Part shown: positions 25,840-35,648 of the stretch, piece by piece | Position numbering within the stretch: the stretch's first letter is position 1 | Layout: each line of letters starts with the position of its first letter | DNA from: Candidatus Saccharibacteria bacterium UBA1932 | GTDB taxonomy: Bacteria; Patescibacteriota; Saccharimonadia; Saccharimonadales; Saccharimonadaceae | Assembly (NCBI GenBank): GCA_002337095.1 | Contig: DDFI01000014.1 | Location: forward strand, 1-64,000 | Direction: 5' to 3' | Length of the DNA: 64,000 nucleotides | The notes under the pieces: model-generated | The model's database searches: none | What the model saw: only the letters and a program-made list of their open reading frames with translations | What the model was told of the DNA's origin: nothing | Program-made: the position numbers and the translations under genes

Positions 25840-26563
25840 ACAACTACCTGAGCCCGATGATCTGTTCGCACAGCTCGAGCAAGAATTGCACGAATCTGAC
25901 TCATATCGGGCCTTACTGAGCGGGCTGGCCGAGGCGGCGGATGACGCTGCACGCATAGACCAGTATCAATTGATGGCGCTCGACCGCGACCATATTGAGC
26001 GCACTTTAGATACCATTGGCGCCTACGCGGGCGATGTTGATCGCCTGCAGCAACTCTATACTGAGTATATCGGGTCGCCCCATGTGCGAGTGCCACTCGA
26101 TGACGATATTCGCGCCATTCAGCAAGATTTTTTGAGCCGGTATCAAGAGCTGCTAGCGGCCGATCCAGATGAAGAACTTAGCGCCATCGATGCCTGTAAC
26201 TTGCTTGTCGCGATAGAAGTTTCCACGATGCGTTACCTCGAGCGACTCGCGGTAGGTGACACCATAGAAGTCGCCCCGCCAGCTGTGGTGATTGATCTGA
26301 GCGGCGAGATGATCAGCTTGCCCGCCGATATGCGGCTATACGGCAAGTTTACCGGCCTATCGCTCGGAGCCGCGCCAGACATGATGACATGCATTCTCCA
26401 GCAACCGACCGGTGTAGAAGATATCGCAATCGCGCTGGTGCTCGAGGATGCAGTGATTGTAGAACCAGATTCCGATCAGATTGTTTGCACCGGCGAGGCA
26501 GGGCCGGTCGTCACTATTCCGCTCAATGACATTTTGCCAATTGTACACAAAATCGTCCGCTAA
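25832..26563 (+). CDS. Unknown acidic protein, last gene of the 20-26 kb cluster
   Basis: 243 residues. The frame is open upstream to 25688, but the ATG at 25832 has a strong GGAGGAAGAAG ribosome-binding site and gives an N-terminus (MSEQLPEPDDLFAQLEQEL) like those of its neighbours. A helical first half is followed by a beta-rich module that starts IDLSGEMISLPADMRLYG and ends VVTIPLNDILPIVHKIV, again with the shared closing element. Function unknown. Confidence 0.75.
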   Translation: MSEQLPEPDDLFAQLEQELHESDSYRALLSGLAEAADDAARIDQYQLMALDRDHIERTLDTIGAYAGDVDRLQQLYTEYIGSPHVRVPLDDDIRAIQQDFLSRYQELLAADPDEELSAIDACNLLVAIEVSTMRYLERLAVGDTIEVAPPAVVIDLSGEMISLPADMRLYGKFTGLSLGAAPDMMTCILQQPTGVEDIAIALVLEDAVIVEPDSDQIVCTGEAGPVVTIPLNDILPIVHKIVR

Positions 26564-26588
26564 ACCCCTGTATCATCGCAGCTATTTA

Positions 26589-26597
26589 TGGTATACT
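26589..26597 (+). promoter_or_regulatory. fusA promoter, extended -10
   Basis: TGGTATACT (26589-26597). The leader of about 65 nt contains a direct repeat TTCGTAAGC at 26600-26608 and 26630-26638. Confidence 0.55.
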
Positions 26598-26668
26598 ATT
26601 TCGTAAGCGCTGTTTTTTAATGGCAAAAATTCGTAAGCAATCATTAGCAAGGAAAGAGAGACGCCCCC

Positions 26669-28762
26669 ATGGCAGACCCAAAGAATGTTCCCCTGCAGAA
26701 CTTTCGCAACGTTGGTATCATCGCACACATTGACGCTGGCAAAACCACCACTACCGAAGGTATTCTGTACCGCACCGGCATCAACCACAAGATCGGCGAA
26801 GTCCGCGGTGACGGCGATGGCGCAACGACCGACTGGATGGCGCAAGAGAAAGAGCGCGGCATCACCATCACTAGCGCGGCGGTCACGTGTTTTTGGAAGG
26901 GTCACAAGATCAACATCATCGACACTCCTGGCCACATCGACTTTACGGCCGAGGTAGAGCGCAGCCTCCGCGTACTCGACGGTGCCGTCACGGTGTTCGA
27001 CGGCAAGATGGGCGTCGAAGCCCAAAGCGAAACCGTGTGGCGCCAGGCCAACAAGTACGGCGTGCCTCGTATCTGTTTTGTCAATAAAATCAACCAGACT
27101 GGCGGCGATTTTTACAAGTCTCTGGAATCTATCCACAATCGCCTTAGCCGCAACGCCTTTCCTATCCACCTGCCAATCGGCTTCGAAAAAGACATCAACG
27201 GCGTCGTCGACCTGATCGACATGAAGGCCTACACTTACCAAGATTACACTGATCACGAGCTAGTGCAGGGCGAGATTCCTGCCGACATGCTAGAAAAGGC
27301 CAAAAACGCCCGCAGTTTGCTGGTCGAAAACGCTGTCGAAGCTGACGACGAGCTGATGATGAAGTTCTTTGAGCAGGGCGAGGAATCGATCACCGAAGCA
27401 GAGCTCAAAGCCGCCCTGCGTAAGCGCGTTCTGGCTGGTGATTTCTATCTGGTTACCGGTGGGGATGGCCGCGGCGTGATTGTCGAGAAAGTCCTCGACC
27501 TAATGGCCGACTACCTGCCAAGCCCGCTCGATATCGATGCAATTTGGGGCAAAAACCCAAAAACCGGCGAGGAAGTCAGCCGCAAGCCCGACGACAAAGA
27601 GCCAATGGCTGCCCTGGCGTTCAAGATCGCCACCGACCCATTTGTCGGCAAGCTGATCTTTATCCGCGTCTATTCGGGCGTACTGACAGCCGGCTCGTAC
27701 GTGCTCAACACCACCACGGGCGAGAAAGAGCGCGTGGGCCGCATCGTCCGTATGCACGCCGACAAGCGTGAAGACATCGACAAGATCACTGCGGGCGACA
27801 TCGCTGCAGTTGTCGGCCTCAAGGGCACCTTTACCGGCCACACGCTGACCGACGTCGCACATCCGATCGCGCTCGAGAGCATTACGTTCCCTGATCCTCC
27901 TGTATCGATCGCCGTTGAGCCCAAGACCAAGGCCGACCAAGAAAAAATGGGCATCGCCCTGCAGCGCTTGGCAGAGGAAGACCCTACCTTCCGCGTTCAC
28001 ACCGACGACGAAACCGGCCAGACGATTATGTCAGGCATGGGCGAGCTACACCTCGACATTCTGATCGACCGCATGAAACGCGAATTCAACGTCGAAGCCA
28101 ACGTTGGTGAGCCACAAGTGGCATTCCGCGAAACTATCAAAAGCACTGCCGAAGTGCAGGGCAAACACGCCAAACAATCTGGTGGTCGTGGTCAATACGG
28201 TGATGTGTGGGTGCGATTCGAGCCAAACGAAACTGGCAAAGGCTTCGAATTTGTCGACGGCATCAAGGGTGGCGTTGTGCCACAGGAATACCGCCCGGCA
28301 GTCCAAAAAGGCATCCGCGAAACCCTCGAGGGCGGTGTCATCGCTGGCTACCCAGTGGTCGACGTCAAGGCCACGCTGTACGACGGTAGCTACCACGATG
28401 TCGACTCCAGCGAGTTGGCGTTTAGCCTGGCTGGATCTCTGGCTGCTCGCGAAGGTATCAAAAAAGCTACGCCAATCCTGCTCGAGCCTGTTATGCATGT
28501 CGAGGTGACCACCCCAGAGGAATTCATGGGTGACATCATTGGCGACCTCAACGCCCGCCGTGGTCGCATCGAGGCCATGGAAGACCTGATGGCCGGCGCC
28601 AAGCTGATCAAAGCTATCGTGCCACTCGCCAACATGTTTGGCTACACCGGTGACATCCGCAGCATGAGCCAAGGCCGTGCCGCTAGCACCATGGAGCTCG
28701 CGCACTACGAGGAAGTCCCACCAAACGTCGCCCAGGAAATCATCGAGAAGCGCTCCAAATAA
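26669..28762 (+). CDS. fusA: Elongation factor G with altered guanine-recognition motifs
   Basis: Ribosomal translocase GTPase, 697 residues, full length. Normal features are AHIDAGKTTTTEGILYRTG (P-loop), RGITITSAAV (switch I Thr), DTPGHIDF (switch II) and, later, SGMGELHLDIL, GGRGQYGDV and TTPEEFMGDIIGDLNARRG. The base-recognition motifs are odd. G4, normally NKMD, is N139-K-I-N142, so the Asp that reads guanine is Asn. At G5 the usual GSA(F/L)KNKG is replaced by GGDGRGVI (about 264-271). The gene sits alone between an unknown-gene cluster and the RHS island instead of with rpsL, rpsG and tuf. A terminator follows at 28780. Confidence 0.96.
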   Translation: MADPKNVPLQNFRNVGIIAHIDAGKTTTTEGILYRTGINHKIGEVRGDGDGATTDWMAQEKERGITITSAAVTCFWKGHKINIIDTPGHIDFTAEVERSLRVLDGAVTVFDGKMGVEAQSETVWRQANKYGVPRICFVNKINQTGGDFYKSLESIHNRLSRNAFPIHLPIGFEKDINGVVDLIDMKAYTYQDYTDHELVQGEIPADMLEKAKNARSLLVENAVEADDELMMKFFEQGEESITEAELKAALRKRVLAGDFYLVTGGDGRGVIVEKVLDLMADYLPSPLDIDAIWGKNPKTGEEVSRKPDDKEPMAALAFKIATDPFVGKLIFIRVYSGVLTAGSYVLNTTTGEKERVGRIVRMHADKREDIDKITAGDIAAVVGLKGTFTGHTLTDVAHPIALESITFPDPPVSIAVEPKTKADQEKMGIALQRLAEEDPTFRVHTDDETGQTIMSGMGELHLDILIDRMKREFNVEANVGEPQVAFRETIKSTAEVQGKHAKQSGGRGQYGDVWVRFEPNETGKGFEFVDGIKGGVVPQEYRPAVQKGIRETLEGGVIAGYPVVDVKATLYDGSYHDVDSSELAFSLAGSLAAREGIKKATPILLEPVMHVEVTTPEEFMGDIIGDLNARRGRIEAMEDLMAGAKLIKAIVPLANMFGYTGDIRSMSQGRAASTMELAHYEEVPPNVAQEIIEKRSK

Positions 28763-28779
28763 TCTTCTCTCCGACATGC

Positions 28780-28807
28780 AAATCCCAGCAGTCATCGCTG
28801 GGATTTT
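28780..28807 (+). terminator. Terminator after fusA
   Basis: AAATCCCAGC (28780-28789) pairs with GCTGGGATTT (28797-28806), 7-nt loop, then T. Confidence 0.85.
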
Positions 28808-28929
28808 GGTCTGTAATCACTTTTCCATAGCCGTCGTCAAAAATATTTTGTTTTGCACCAAATACTCATTGTACATTTACTCAGCCTGATATATGATAAG
28901 TGTATCAATAGTTTTGAGGAGGGAACCCT

Positions 28930-29331
28930 ATGGTTGGCCGCGTTGTTCGTGTGTATCGAAATATCAAACCTATCATACAACAAAGCTTACTAGTACTCAC
29001 CGCAGCAGTCATGGGCGCTGGACTGGCGCTCCCAAGCGCGACGTATGCCCTCGAGCAGTCCAATGCCGCCAAACCTCGGCCATGGGCGGATAGCTTGCAG
29101 CCGCTGCCAAGTGCTCAGCCTGCCCGCAAGCAAGTCCTCGGCGCACCGGCAAATGGTGGCGGTACTACGGTCGAAAAGCCCATCGATCGCACCCCCGTGC
29201 GTGAAGAAACCGACAAGCGCAGCGCCTTTACTTCTACCTACGTCAACCGCGATGGCACCCGCACGCTCAATTACTCCCCGGAGCAGCTCAACTACCAAGA
29301 TGCTGGTGGTAAGTGGCAAAAAAATCGATAA
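28930..29331 (+). pseudogene. 5' part of the RHS toxin gene (signal peptide), interrupted by a frameshift
   Basis: 133 codons. The product has a basic N-terminus (MVGRVVRVYRNIKP), a hydrophobic signal segment (LLVLTAAVMGAGLALPSATY) and a probable cleavage site before ALEQSN. A Pro/Ala-rich linker leads to YVNRDGTRTLNYSPEQLNYQ, typical of the start of RHS-type secreted proteins. The frame stops at TAA 29329-29331, just after a run of seven A (29318-29324). Removing one A would continue it as GGKWQKIDNNLTVSKV into the long RHS frame. This is a recent mutation, a sequence error, or a slippage site. GAGGAGGGAACCCT precedes the ATG. Confidence 0.8.
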
Positions 29332-32300
29332 TAATCTTACTGTCAGCAAGGTGAATCCGGGCAAAAAACCTAATTTCGTTGAATCTCTTCTCGGCACCAA
29401 GGAAACCCCAGATGTACCTACTGAGCTAAAGGGTAAAGCGGGTACTATGGATGTCACCATGAATCCCGTACAAGATGGCGTCAAGATTAGTAGTGGTTCA
29501 CGCACGGTGACGATCAAGCCTCAGGGAGTTACCAATATTCTGCCGGTCAAAAAAGACGACCGCACCGTCATTTACAAAGATGCTTGGCCCTATGTCGATC
29601 TCGAATACCAGTTGCGGGGTGAATTGGTCAAAGAAATTATCGTCATCAAGGATAAGCGTGCCCGCGCTACTTTTGATTTTACCGTCGATGGCGGCAAAGT
29701 TATTGCCCATCCCAAACTAAAGGATCAGCTGACCATCGCTGGCTTTCCTGATACTTTTGCCTTTAGCCAGCTGAGCCTCGATGTTAATGAGCGCGGCGTC
29801 ATTAGTGAGCAGCGTGTCACGCAAAAAGCCACCGCCACAGGTATCCAGGTGGTTATGGACAATGCTTGGATGCAGGCGCAGCCCGCGAGTGCGTTCCCGA
29901 TGTATATTGACCCAAGCTTTGGACAAAGCGCTACCAGCTACTGGATGTACAAATCTGACGGCTACTACTGTGGTTTTGATAGATGTTACGCCAATATAGG
30001 CACTATTTGGGATGCGAATGCATGGCGCTCATGGCGTACATACGTCCAGTTTCCATATGGACAACTGGCAGGCAAGACCGTCATAAACGCAAATATGCAT
30101 GGAACCTTTAAGTGGGGTATGAATGGGATTGGTGACGGCCGAACAATCTATATGGGACATGCAAGTTGTGTCGGCCCAAATTGTATAGGCAATTACGTAG
30201 GTCAACAATGGGTCAACCAAGATTTTGACATTAACTTCACAAATGAGTTACAAGCATCTGTAAACCGAGGGGACTTTGGTGCTGTCTGGAGCTTCTGGGG
30301 CGAAGAGGGGGTATACAAGAGCTATAAGCCCTATGATTATCTAACCGCATCAATTGTTTATGATACCCCGACGCCAGTAGCGCAGCCTATTTCGCCCGCG
30401 CACGAGCAGGTCACAGTAGACACGCAAACGACACTAAAGGCCACTCCTGTAATCGACCCTGATGGCGATGCGGTCAAATATTACTTCCGCGTCAGCACCA
30501 AACAAGACGCCGAGACAGGTGCAGTGATCAACTCTGGCTGGGTAGATACACCAGAATGGACGATTCCTGATGGCATTTTGCAAGATGGCACGACGTATTA
30601 TTGGCACACGTATACGCTGGGCCAGCGTCAAACGAATCCGACGTGGACACGTTCGTTCAAGGTTAACCTTCGTACCGGCAAAGACAGCACGCAGAGTTAT
30701 GATACGGTTGGTCCAGTCGGCGTAGACCTCGCCACCGGCAACGCATCGCTTGGTAGTGGCACGCATAGTATGAGTGCGCTCGGGGGAGATTTAGGCGTGA
30801 GCCTGAATTACGCCACGCCAAATCGCGCCAAAAAAGGCCTGATCGGTGAATATTGGAATGTCCCAGCCGGATACAGCTTTGCCAGTGGCGCACCTACGGG
30901 CACGCCAAATGCAACAAGGCGTGATGACAAAATAGACTTCAACTGGGGCACTGGCATGCCTGCGCCTGGTGTCACCAGCGACACCTTCTATTCTCGCTGG
31001 ACGGGACAATTCGTGGCCCCTGTCACGGGTAGCTACCAGTTTGGTGCCAATGCCGACGACAATATGCGTGTTTCTGTCAACAATACAGAAGTAGTCAATA
31101 CTGGTTATACGAATGGCGTGGTTGCCTATGGCGGTGCGGTTACCCTGCAGGCTGGCCAAGTCGTACCAATCCGCGTCGAACATCTCGATGCTCTCGGTGG
31201 CGCCTACGCCAAGCTATACGTCAAAGGCGCCGTCACCGAGCAAGTCGTGCCGCGTGACTGGCTTTACGCAAACATCACTAATGAACCGCAGCAGACCGGC
31301 CTGACTGGTCGCTACTACCTAGATAACGGCGATCACAATCTCGACAACGCCGCCAAAGATCCAATGCGCCTGATGTTTACGCGTCAGGATACCAATATGA
31401 ATCTGCAGTTTAGCGCCGATGGTCCTGCGGCCGGCATGCAAGCGGACAACTTTATGGCGCGCTGGACGGGATACCTGACCGCGCCAACCAGCGGCAAATA
31501 CACCATTGGTGCCATCAGTGATGACGGCGTGCGTATCAAGACCGCAACGGGCCTGCTAGGCGCTATGGAAGAACTCACCAGCAATTCGTGGGGCGCCACT
31601 AATGGCACTTTTTGGGGTAAAGAAATCACCCTCGAAGCTAACAAGCCGACACTAATCGTCGTAGACTACATGGAGGCCACCGGTAACGCCAACATGAATC
31701 TCGTCCTAAAAGCCGCCGATGGTACCCCGCAAACAGTCCCTGCCACGTGGCTGGCGCCGCAAGCAAATGCATTGCCGGATGCATGGAAGCTCGGTGTCGC
31801 GGTGGGCGGCGCCGCCGCGTATGAGCATCTGCGCGTTTCTAACAGCAGCGTCATCCTCGAAGATTCAACTGGTAGCACGCACGAATACACCTACAAGGAT
31901 GGCGGTTACAAGCCCCCACTCAACGAAGACGGCGTTCTGACCAAAAACAGTGACAACTCATATACTCTCATCGACAAGGATGGCCGCACCTATATCTTTG
32001 ACGCCGAAGGCCAGCTAACGTCGCTCACGTCGCCAACCGATGATCGTCAGCCTGCGGCGCTCAAATATACCTACAGCGGAGCGCCATCGCGCCTAACGCG
32101 TATAGAGGACGGCGTCACGAACACTCGCTATGCGACGCTCAGCTACAAAAACATCAATGATACCGATGGTCTCTGCGCACCTGCCGCAGGGTTCGACGAT
32201 GTACCGAACGGTATGTTGTGCGGGCTCAAATCGAGTGATGGACAAATCACGCGACTCTATTACCGTGCGGGCAATCTCGCACGCGTCGAGCTGCCAGGTC

Positions 32301-35300
32301 AACAATACACCGATTACTCCTATGATGCACTCGGTCGTATCCAATCGGTACGCGATCCGTTGGCGGCTGATGCTGTTCGCGCGGGCGTTCGCGCAAATGA
32401 TGCTACCACAACCACCACGCTCAGCTACGATAGCCTTGGCCGCATTCAGTCGGTTACCGCACCTGCGCCAACGGTCGGCGCCAAACAGATGGTGCACACG
32501 ATCGATTATGCTCCAGGGCAGACAACGATGCATATTGTGGGTGCGAGCGAACCATTCGGCTACAGCAAGCGCGTTGGGTACGATAGCCTGCTACGTACGA
32601 CCGCAGAGACGGATATTACCGGCAAAACCGCCACCACTGAATGGGACGCGGCCAAAGACCTCCAACTATCCAAAACCGATGCGACGGGGCTGAAATCTAC
32701 CACGCTCTATGATCAGCTTGATCGTGCAGTCGATAGCTATGGGCCGGCACCGGCCTCGATGTTTAAGCCCGATCGCACACCCACCGACCCCAATACCGTT
32801 CCGCAGAGCCATAGTGGCTACGACGAAGGCATGAGCGGCCTCGACGTATCAGTATACGACAATGCCAAATTCCTGCGCGCGCCAAAGCTCATCACCAACG
32901 CTATGAATAATTTGCCGAATGGCTCGTATTCGCTCGCGCTCAATAACCCTACCGTCGCACCTACCGACGGCCTGTCGATGCGTGCTATCGGCAAGATTCG
33001 CCTCGACAAAGTGGGTGTCTATACGTTCAAGGTTTGGCATGGCGGCGATGGAGCTCGGGTGCTGCTCGACAATGTGCCGATAATCGACGAAGCCGGCAAT
33101 GGCAGCGAACAATTCACCGGCACCGGCACTTATAATAACCAGACTGCTGGCAAGCTGGTCTCGATCACCATCCAAACCGCCAAAAAAGGCGACAAGACCT
33201 CGACCGGTCGTTTAGTCGCCTCGCTCCATCAGCTCGAGCCAGGCGGCGCCTGGACTGAGGCGATTGGCGGCCAATTCACACCGGCCTACAATCTCGCTAC
33301 CAGTACTACTGCGTACGACAGCACACTCGGTAACATCACGAGTACCACGCAGTACTCTAATCCTGCCTATGGCCAGACGAGTGGTGCTACGCTGGATCCG
33401 GCTGGCCTCAACTACCAATCCAAGGCCGAGTACGAAGCGCCCGGTACTGGATTCTTGCGTCAGACAAGCAAGACGCTCCCAGGTGGCGCCAAGACCACCT
33501 ACCAATATTATGGTGCAAATGACACGGCGGACAATCCATGCACTACTAGCTCGGTCGAAGCCTACCATCAGGCGGGCCGCGCTAGGGGCAAGACCGAACC
33601 AACTGGACGTACGAGCGAGACGATATACGATGAAGCTGGCCGTGTCGTCGCTGCGCGTTACAATGCCGATGGCTGGACCTGTACCAGCTACGATGCCCGC
33701 GGCCGTGCCGCGCAGGTCATTACACCTAGCCGTAACGACAGCGGATACAATTATGCCGGTCTCACTGCTACGTCGAACTATGCTGTTGGCGGTAATCCGC
33801 TGGTTGTAAGCGTGACAGATGTGGCCGGGTCTATTACCACAGAGTCAGACCTACTTGGCCGCACGGTTAAGTACACTGATACCCGCGGTTTTACCACCAC
33901 AACTACGCGCGACGATTACGGCAAGGTGACTCAGCGTGTTAGCCCTGTGGGCGCCGAGTCATTTGAGTACGACCAATACGATCGCCTGGTCAAGCAAAAG
34001 CTCGACAGTGTCACCTTTGCGACCATTACCTACGACGAATTCAGCCGCATCCAATCAGTACAATACCCCGCAGGACTCAGTCTACAACCGGCCATACGTG
34101 ACTCACTCGGTCGTGTCAGCAAAGTCACCTACAGTGCTAGTGGTACGAGCATCACCGATGAAGTCACTCGCTCAACCTCTGGATTGGTAGTGAGCAGTAA
34201 CCAAAACGGCGTCGCAAAGTCCTACACCTACGACAAGGCCGATCGCTTGACTGGCGCCACCATCGGCAGCAACACCTTCAAATACGAATTTGGTACCCAA
34301 GGCGACGGCTGTACCGCCGTCCCAGGCTACGATGCTGGCCGCGACAGCAACCACACCAAGATGACACTCAATGGCAAGGTCACCAACTACTGCTACAACG
34401 CCGCCGACCAACTCAAAAGTTCGAATGACCTGTGGTACACCGACGTTCGATACGACAACCATGGCAATACCACTCGCATGGGCGACGGTGCGCACCTCAC
34501 GCAGTTCCAGTATGATGCCCTCGACCGCAATACCGGCATCATACAGACCGATGCCGCCGGCAATGGTACAGCTAGCTACTACCTGCGCGATGCTAGTGGC
34601 CGCATTGCGCAGCGTACCGAAAACACCATTACCAAATGGAGCTGGCTAAGCGGCGCGCCAAAGGTAGTCTACGGCTACACATCAGCTGGTGATGGTGCCG
34701 ACTTCGTTGCAGACGGTACCGGCAAAATCCTCCAAAAATACCTAAACCTACCTGGTGGCGTACGTCTCACCCTCGACACCCAATCCACCTCTGCCGGCGC
34801 ACAGACTTATAGCCTGTCTAACATCCACGGCGACATAATGGCTACGGTCAATGCCGATGGCACACCTACGATCATTGCCCCAAGTGGCCCCTTCGGCGAA
34901 CAACTCCCAGATAGTAACGACCCAAAAAACGCTGCCGCAGGTAGTACCTACAACTACGTAGGTATCCATCAGAAACAAACAGAAACGAAGTTTACCATTC
35001 GCCCCATCCAAATGGGCGCACGAGTGTACATCCCCGGCCTCGGCAGATTCTTGCAGGTTGATCCGGTGGAGGGTGGAACATTAAATAACTACGTATACGC
35101 GATGGATCCGGTGAACCAGTTTGATTTGAATGGGAAATTTGCACTGGCACTCGCAGCTCCTTTTGCAGGTATAGCCATCGGCCCCATAGCGGTGGCGATA
35201 GGAATAATCGCTCTAGGATACGTCGGATATGCTGGCGCGGTGGCTGCGCGAGAATATATACAGTCGAGGCCTCAGACAAAATCAGAGGAGCGAGTCGATG

Positions 35301-35644
35301 CCCAACCTGTTCCAAAGACGAAGTGTAGATGTAGTACTTACATGCCAGCAATCGGAAAAACTATCGTCCAGCCTGCAACACAGCGAATTGCATTTGCTAA
35401 TGCGACTACTAGCGCAGGTATAGCCATGATACAATCTAGTCTTAAGATGGGCATAAAACCCGGCATAGAAATGGACATAGAATTGAATGATCAGAATTAT
35501 ATCGGGTGGAAGAAATATAAATTGAAAACAGATAACGAACATGAATTCCATTATAGTGTACATGAGAACGAAATGGGAATTTGTGAATACGCCGACATAA
35601 AAGATACTTATGCAGAAAAGGCAAGCTGGAAAAGAGGAGGTTGA
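29318..35644 (+). CDS. RHS/YD-repeat polymorphic toxin, main body and C-terminal tip 1
   Basis: About 2100 codons read in the frame following the A7 tract; this frame is open from 29045, but the part before 29318 is probably not translated. It contains two PA14-like carbohydrate-binding domains (GLIGEYWNVPAGYSF at 30838, GLTGRYYLDNGDHNLDN at 31299), a third diverged one (KVGVYTFKVWHGGDGARVLL near 33010) and many YD repeats (YDALGRIQSVRDP, YDSLGRIQSV, YDEAGRVVAARYNADG). It also has the RHS core end motif MGARVYIPGLGRFLQVDPVE at 35011-35070 and MDPVNQFDLNG. The last 168 residues are a variable tip with a hydrophobic stretch (AAPFAGIAIGPIAVAIGIIA) and an unrecognised toxin-like domain, encoded by visibly more AT-rich DNA. 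An immunity gene follows 4 nt after the stop. Confidence 0.9.
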   Translation, partial: KKIDNNLTVSKVNPGKKPNFVESLLGTKETPDVPTELKGKAGTMDVTMNPVQDGVKISSGSRTVTIKPQGVTNILPVKKDDRTVIYKDAWPYVDLEYQLRGELVKEIIVIKDKRARATFDFTVDGGKVIAHPKLKDQLTIAGFPDTFAFSQLSLDVNERGVISEQRVTQKATATGIQVVMDNAWMQAQPASAFPMYIDPSFGQSATSYWMYKSDGYYCGFDRCYANIGTIWDANAWRSWRTYVQFPYGQLAGKTVINANMHGTFKWGMNGIGDGRTIYMGHASCVGPNCIGNYVGQQWVNQDFDINFTNELQASVNRGDFGAVWSFWGEEGVYKSYKPYDYLTASIVYDTPTPVAQPISPAHEQVTVDTQTTLKATPVIDPDGDAVKYYFRVSTKQDAETGAVINSGWVDTPEWTIPDGILQDGTTYYWHTYTLGQRQTNPTWTRSFKVNLRTGKDSTQSYDTVGPVGVDLATGNASLGSGTHSMSALGGDLGVSLNYATPNRAKKGLIGEYWNVPAGYSFASGAPTGTPNATRRDDKIDFNWGTGMPAPGVTSDTFYSRWTGQFVAPVTGSYQFGANADDNMRVSVNNTEVVNTGYTNGVVAYGGAVTLQAGQVVPIRVEHLDALGGAYAKLYVKGAVTEQVVPRDWLYANITNEPQQTGLTGRYYLDNGDHNLDNAAKDPMRLMFTRQDTNMNLQFSADGPAAGMQADNFMARWTGYLTAPTSGKYTIGAISDDGVRIKTATGLLGAMEELTSNSWGATNGTFWGKEITLEANKPTLIVVDYMEATGNANMNLVLKAADGTPQTVPATWLAPQANALPDAWKLGVAVGGAAAYEHLRVSNSSVILEDSTGSTHEYTYKDGGYKPPLNEDGVLTKNSDNSYTLIDKDGRTYIFDAEGQLTSLTSPTDDRQPAALKYTYSGAPSRLTRIEDGVTNTRYATLSYKNINDTDGLCAPAAGFDDVPNGMLCGLKSSDGQITRLYYRAGNLARVELPGQQYTDYSYDALGRIQSVRDPLAADAVRAGVRANDATTTTTLSYDSLGRIQSVTAPAPTVGAKQMVHTIDYAPGQTTMHIVGASEPFGYSKRVGYDSLLRTTAETDITGKTATTEWDAAKDLQLSKTDATGLKSTTLYDQLDRAVDSYGPAPASMFKPDRTPTDPNTVPQSHSGYDEGMSGLDVSVYDNAKFLRAPKLITNAMNNLPNGSYSLALNNPTVAPTDGLSMRAIGKIRLDKVGVYTFKVWHGGDGARVLLDNVPIIDEAGNGSEQFTGTGTYNNQTAGKLVSITIQTAKKGDKTSTGRLVASLHQLEPGGAWTEAIGGQFTPAYNLATSTTAYDSTLGNITSTTQYSNPAYGQTSGATLDPAGLNYQSKAEYEAPGTGFLRQTSKTLPGGAKTTYQYYGANDTADNPCTTSSVEAYHQAGRARGKTEPTGRTSETIYDEAGRVVAARYNADGWTCTSYDARGRAAQVITPSRNDSGYNYAGLTATSNYAVGGNPLVVSVTDVAGSITTESDLLGRTVKYTDTRGFTTTTTRDDYGKVTQRVSPVGAESFEYDQYDRLVKQKLDSVTFATITYDEFSRIQSVQYPAGLSLQPAIRDSLGRVSKVTYSASGTSITDEVTRSTSGLVVSSNQNGVAKSYTYDKADRLTGATIGSNTFKYEFGTQGDGCTAVPGYDAGRDSNHTKMTLNGKVTNYCYNAADQLKSSNDLWYTDVRYDNHGNTTRMGDGAHLTQFQYDALDRNTGIIQTDAAGNGTASYYLRDASGRIAQRTENTITKWSWLSGAPKVVYGYTSAGDGADFVADGTGKILQKYLNLPGGVRLTLDTQSTSAGAQTYSLSNIHGDIMATVNADGTPTIIAPSGPFGEQLPDSNDPKNAAAGSTYNYVGIHQKQTETKFTIRPIQMGARVYIPGLGRFLQVDPVEGGTLNNYVYAMDPVNQFDLNGKFALALAAPFAGIAIGPIAVAIGIIALGYVGYAGAVAAREYIQSRPQTKSEERVDAQPVPKTKCRCSTYMPAIGKTIVQPATQRIAFANATTSAGIAMIQSSLKMGIKPGIEMDIELNDQNYIGWKKYKLKTDNEHEFHYSVHENEMGICEYADIKDTYAEKASWKRGG
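34893..35135 (+). repeat. RHS tip-junction repeat, copy 1 (in the full gene)
   Basis: The segment from TTCGGCGAACAACTCCCAGA to the DLNG codons recurs, diverged, at 36243-36480 and in part at 37634-37765. It marks the boundary between the conserved RHS core and the exchangeable toxin tip and could support homologous recombination between tips. Confidence 0.8.
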
Positions 35645-35648
35645 TAGA

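Noticed and set aside
28046..28795. 249-aa minus-strand frame
   Set aside because: Shadow of fusA, extending into its terminator.
29318..29324. Programmed -1 frameshift in the RHS gene
   Set aside because: The downstream frame is +1 relative to the upstream frame, so a -1 slip on the A7 tract would not join them. Loss of one A, or transcriptional slippage, is needed.
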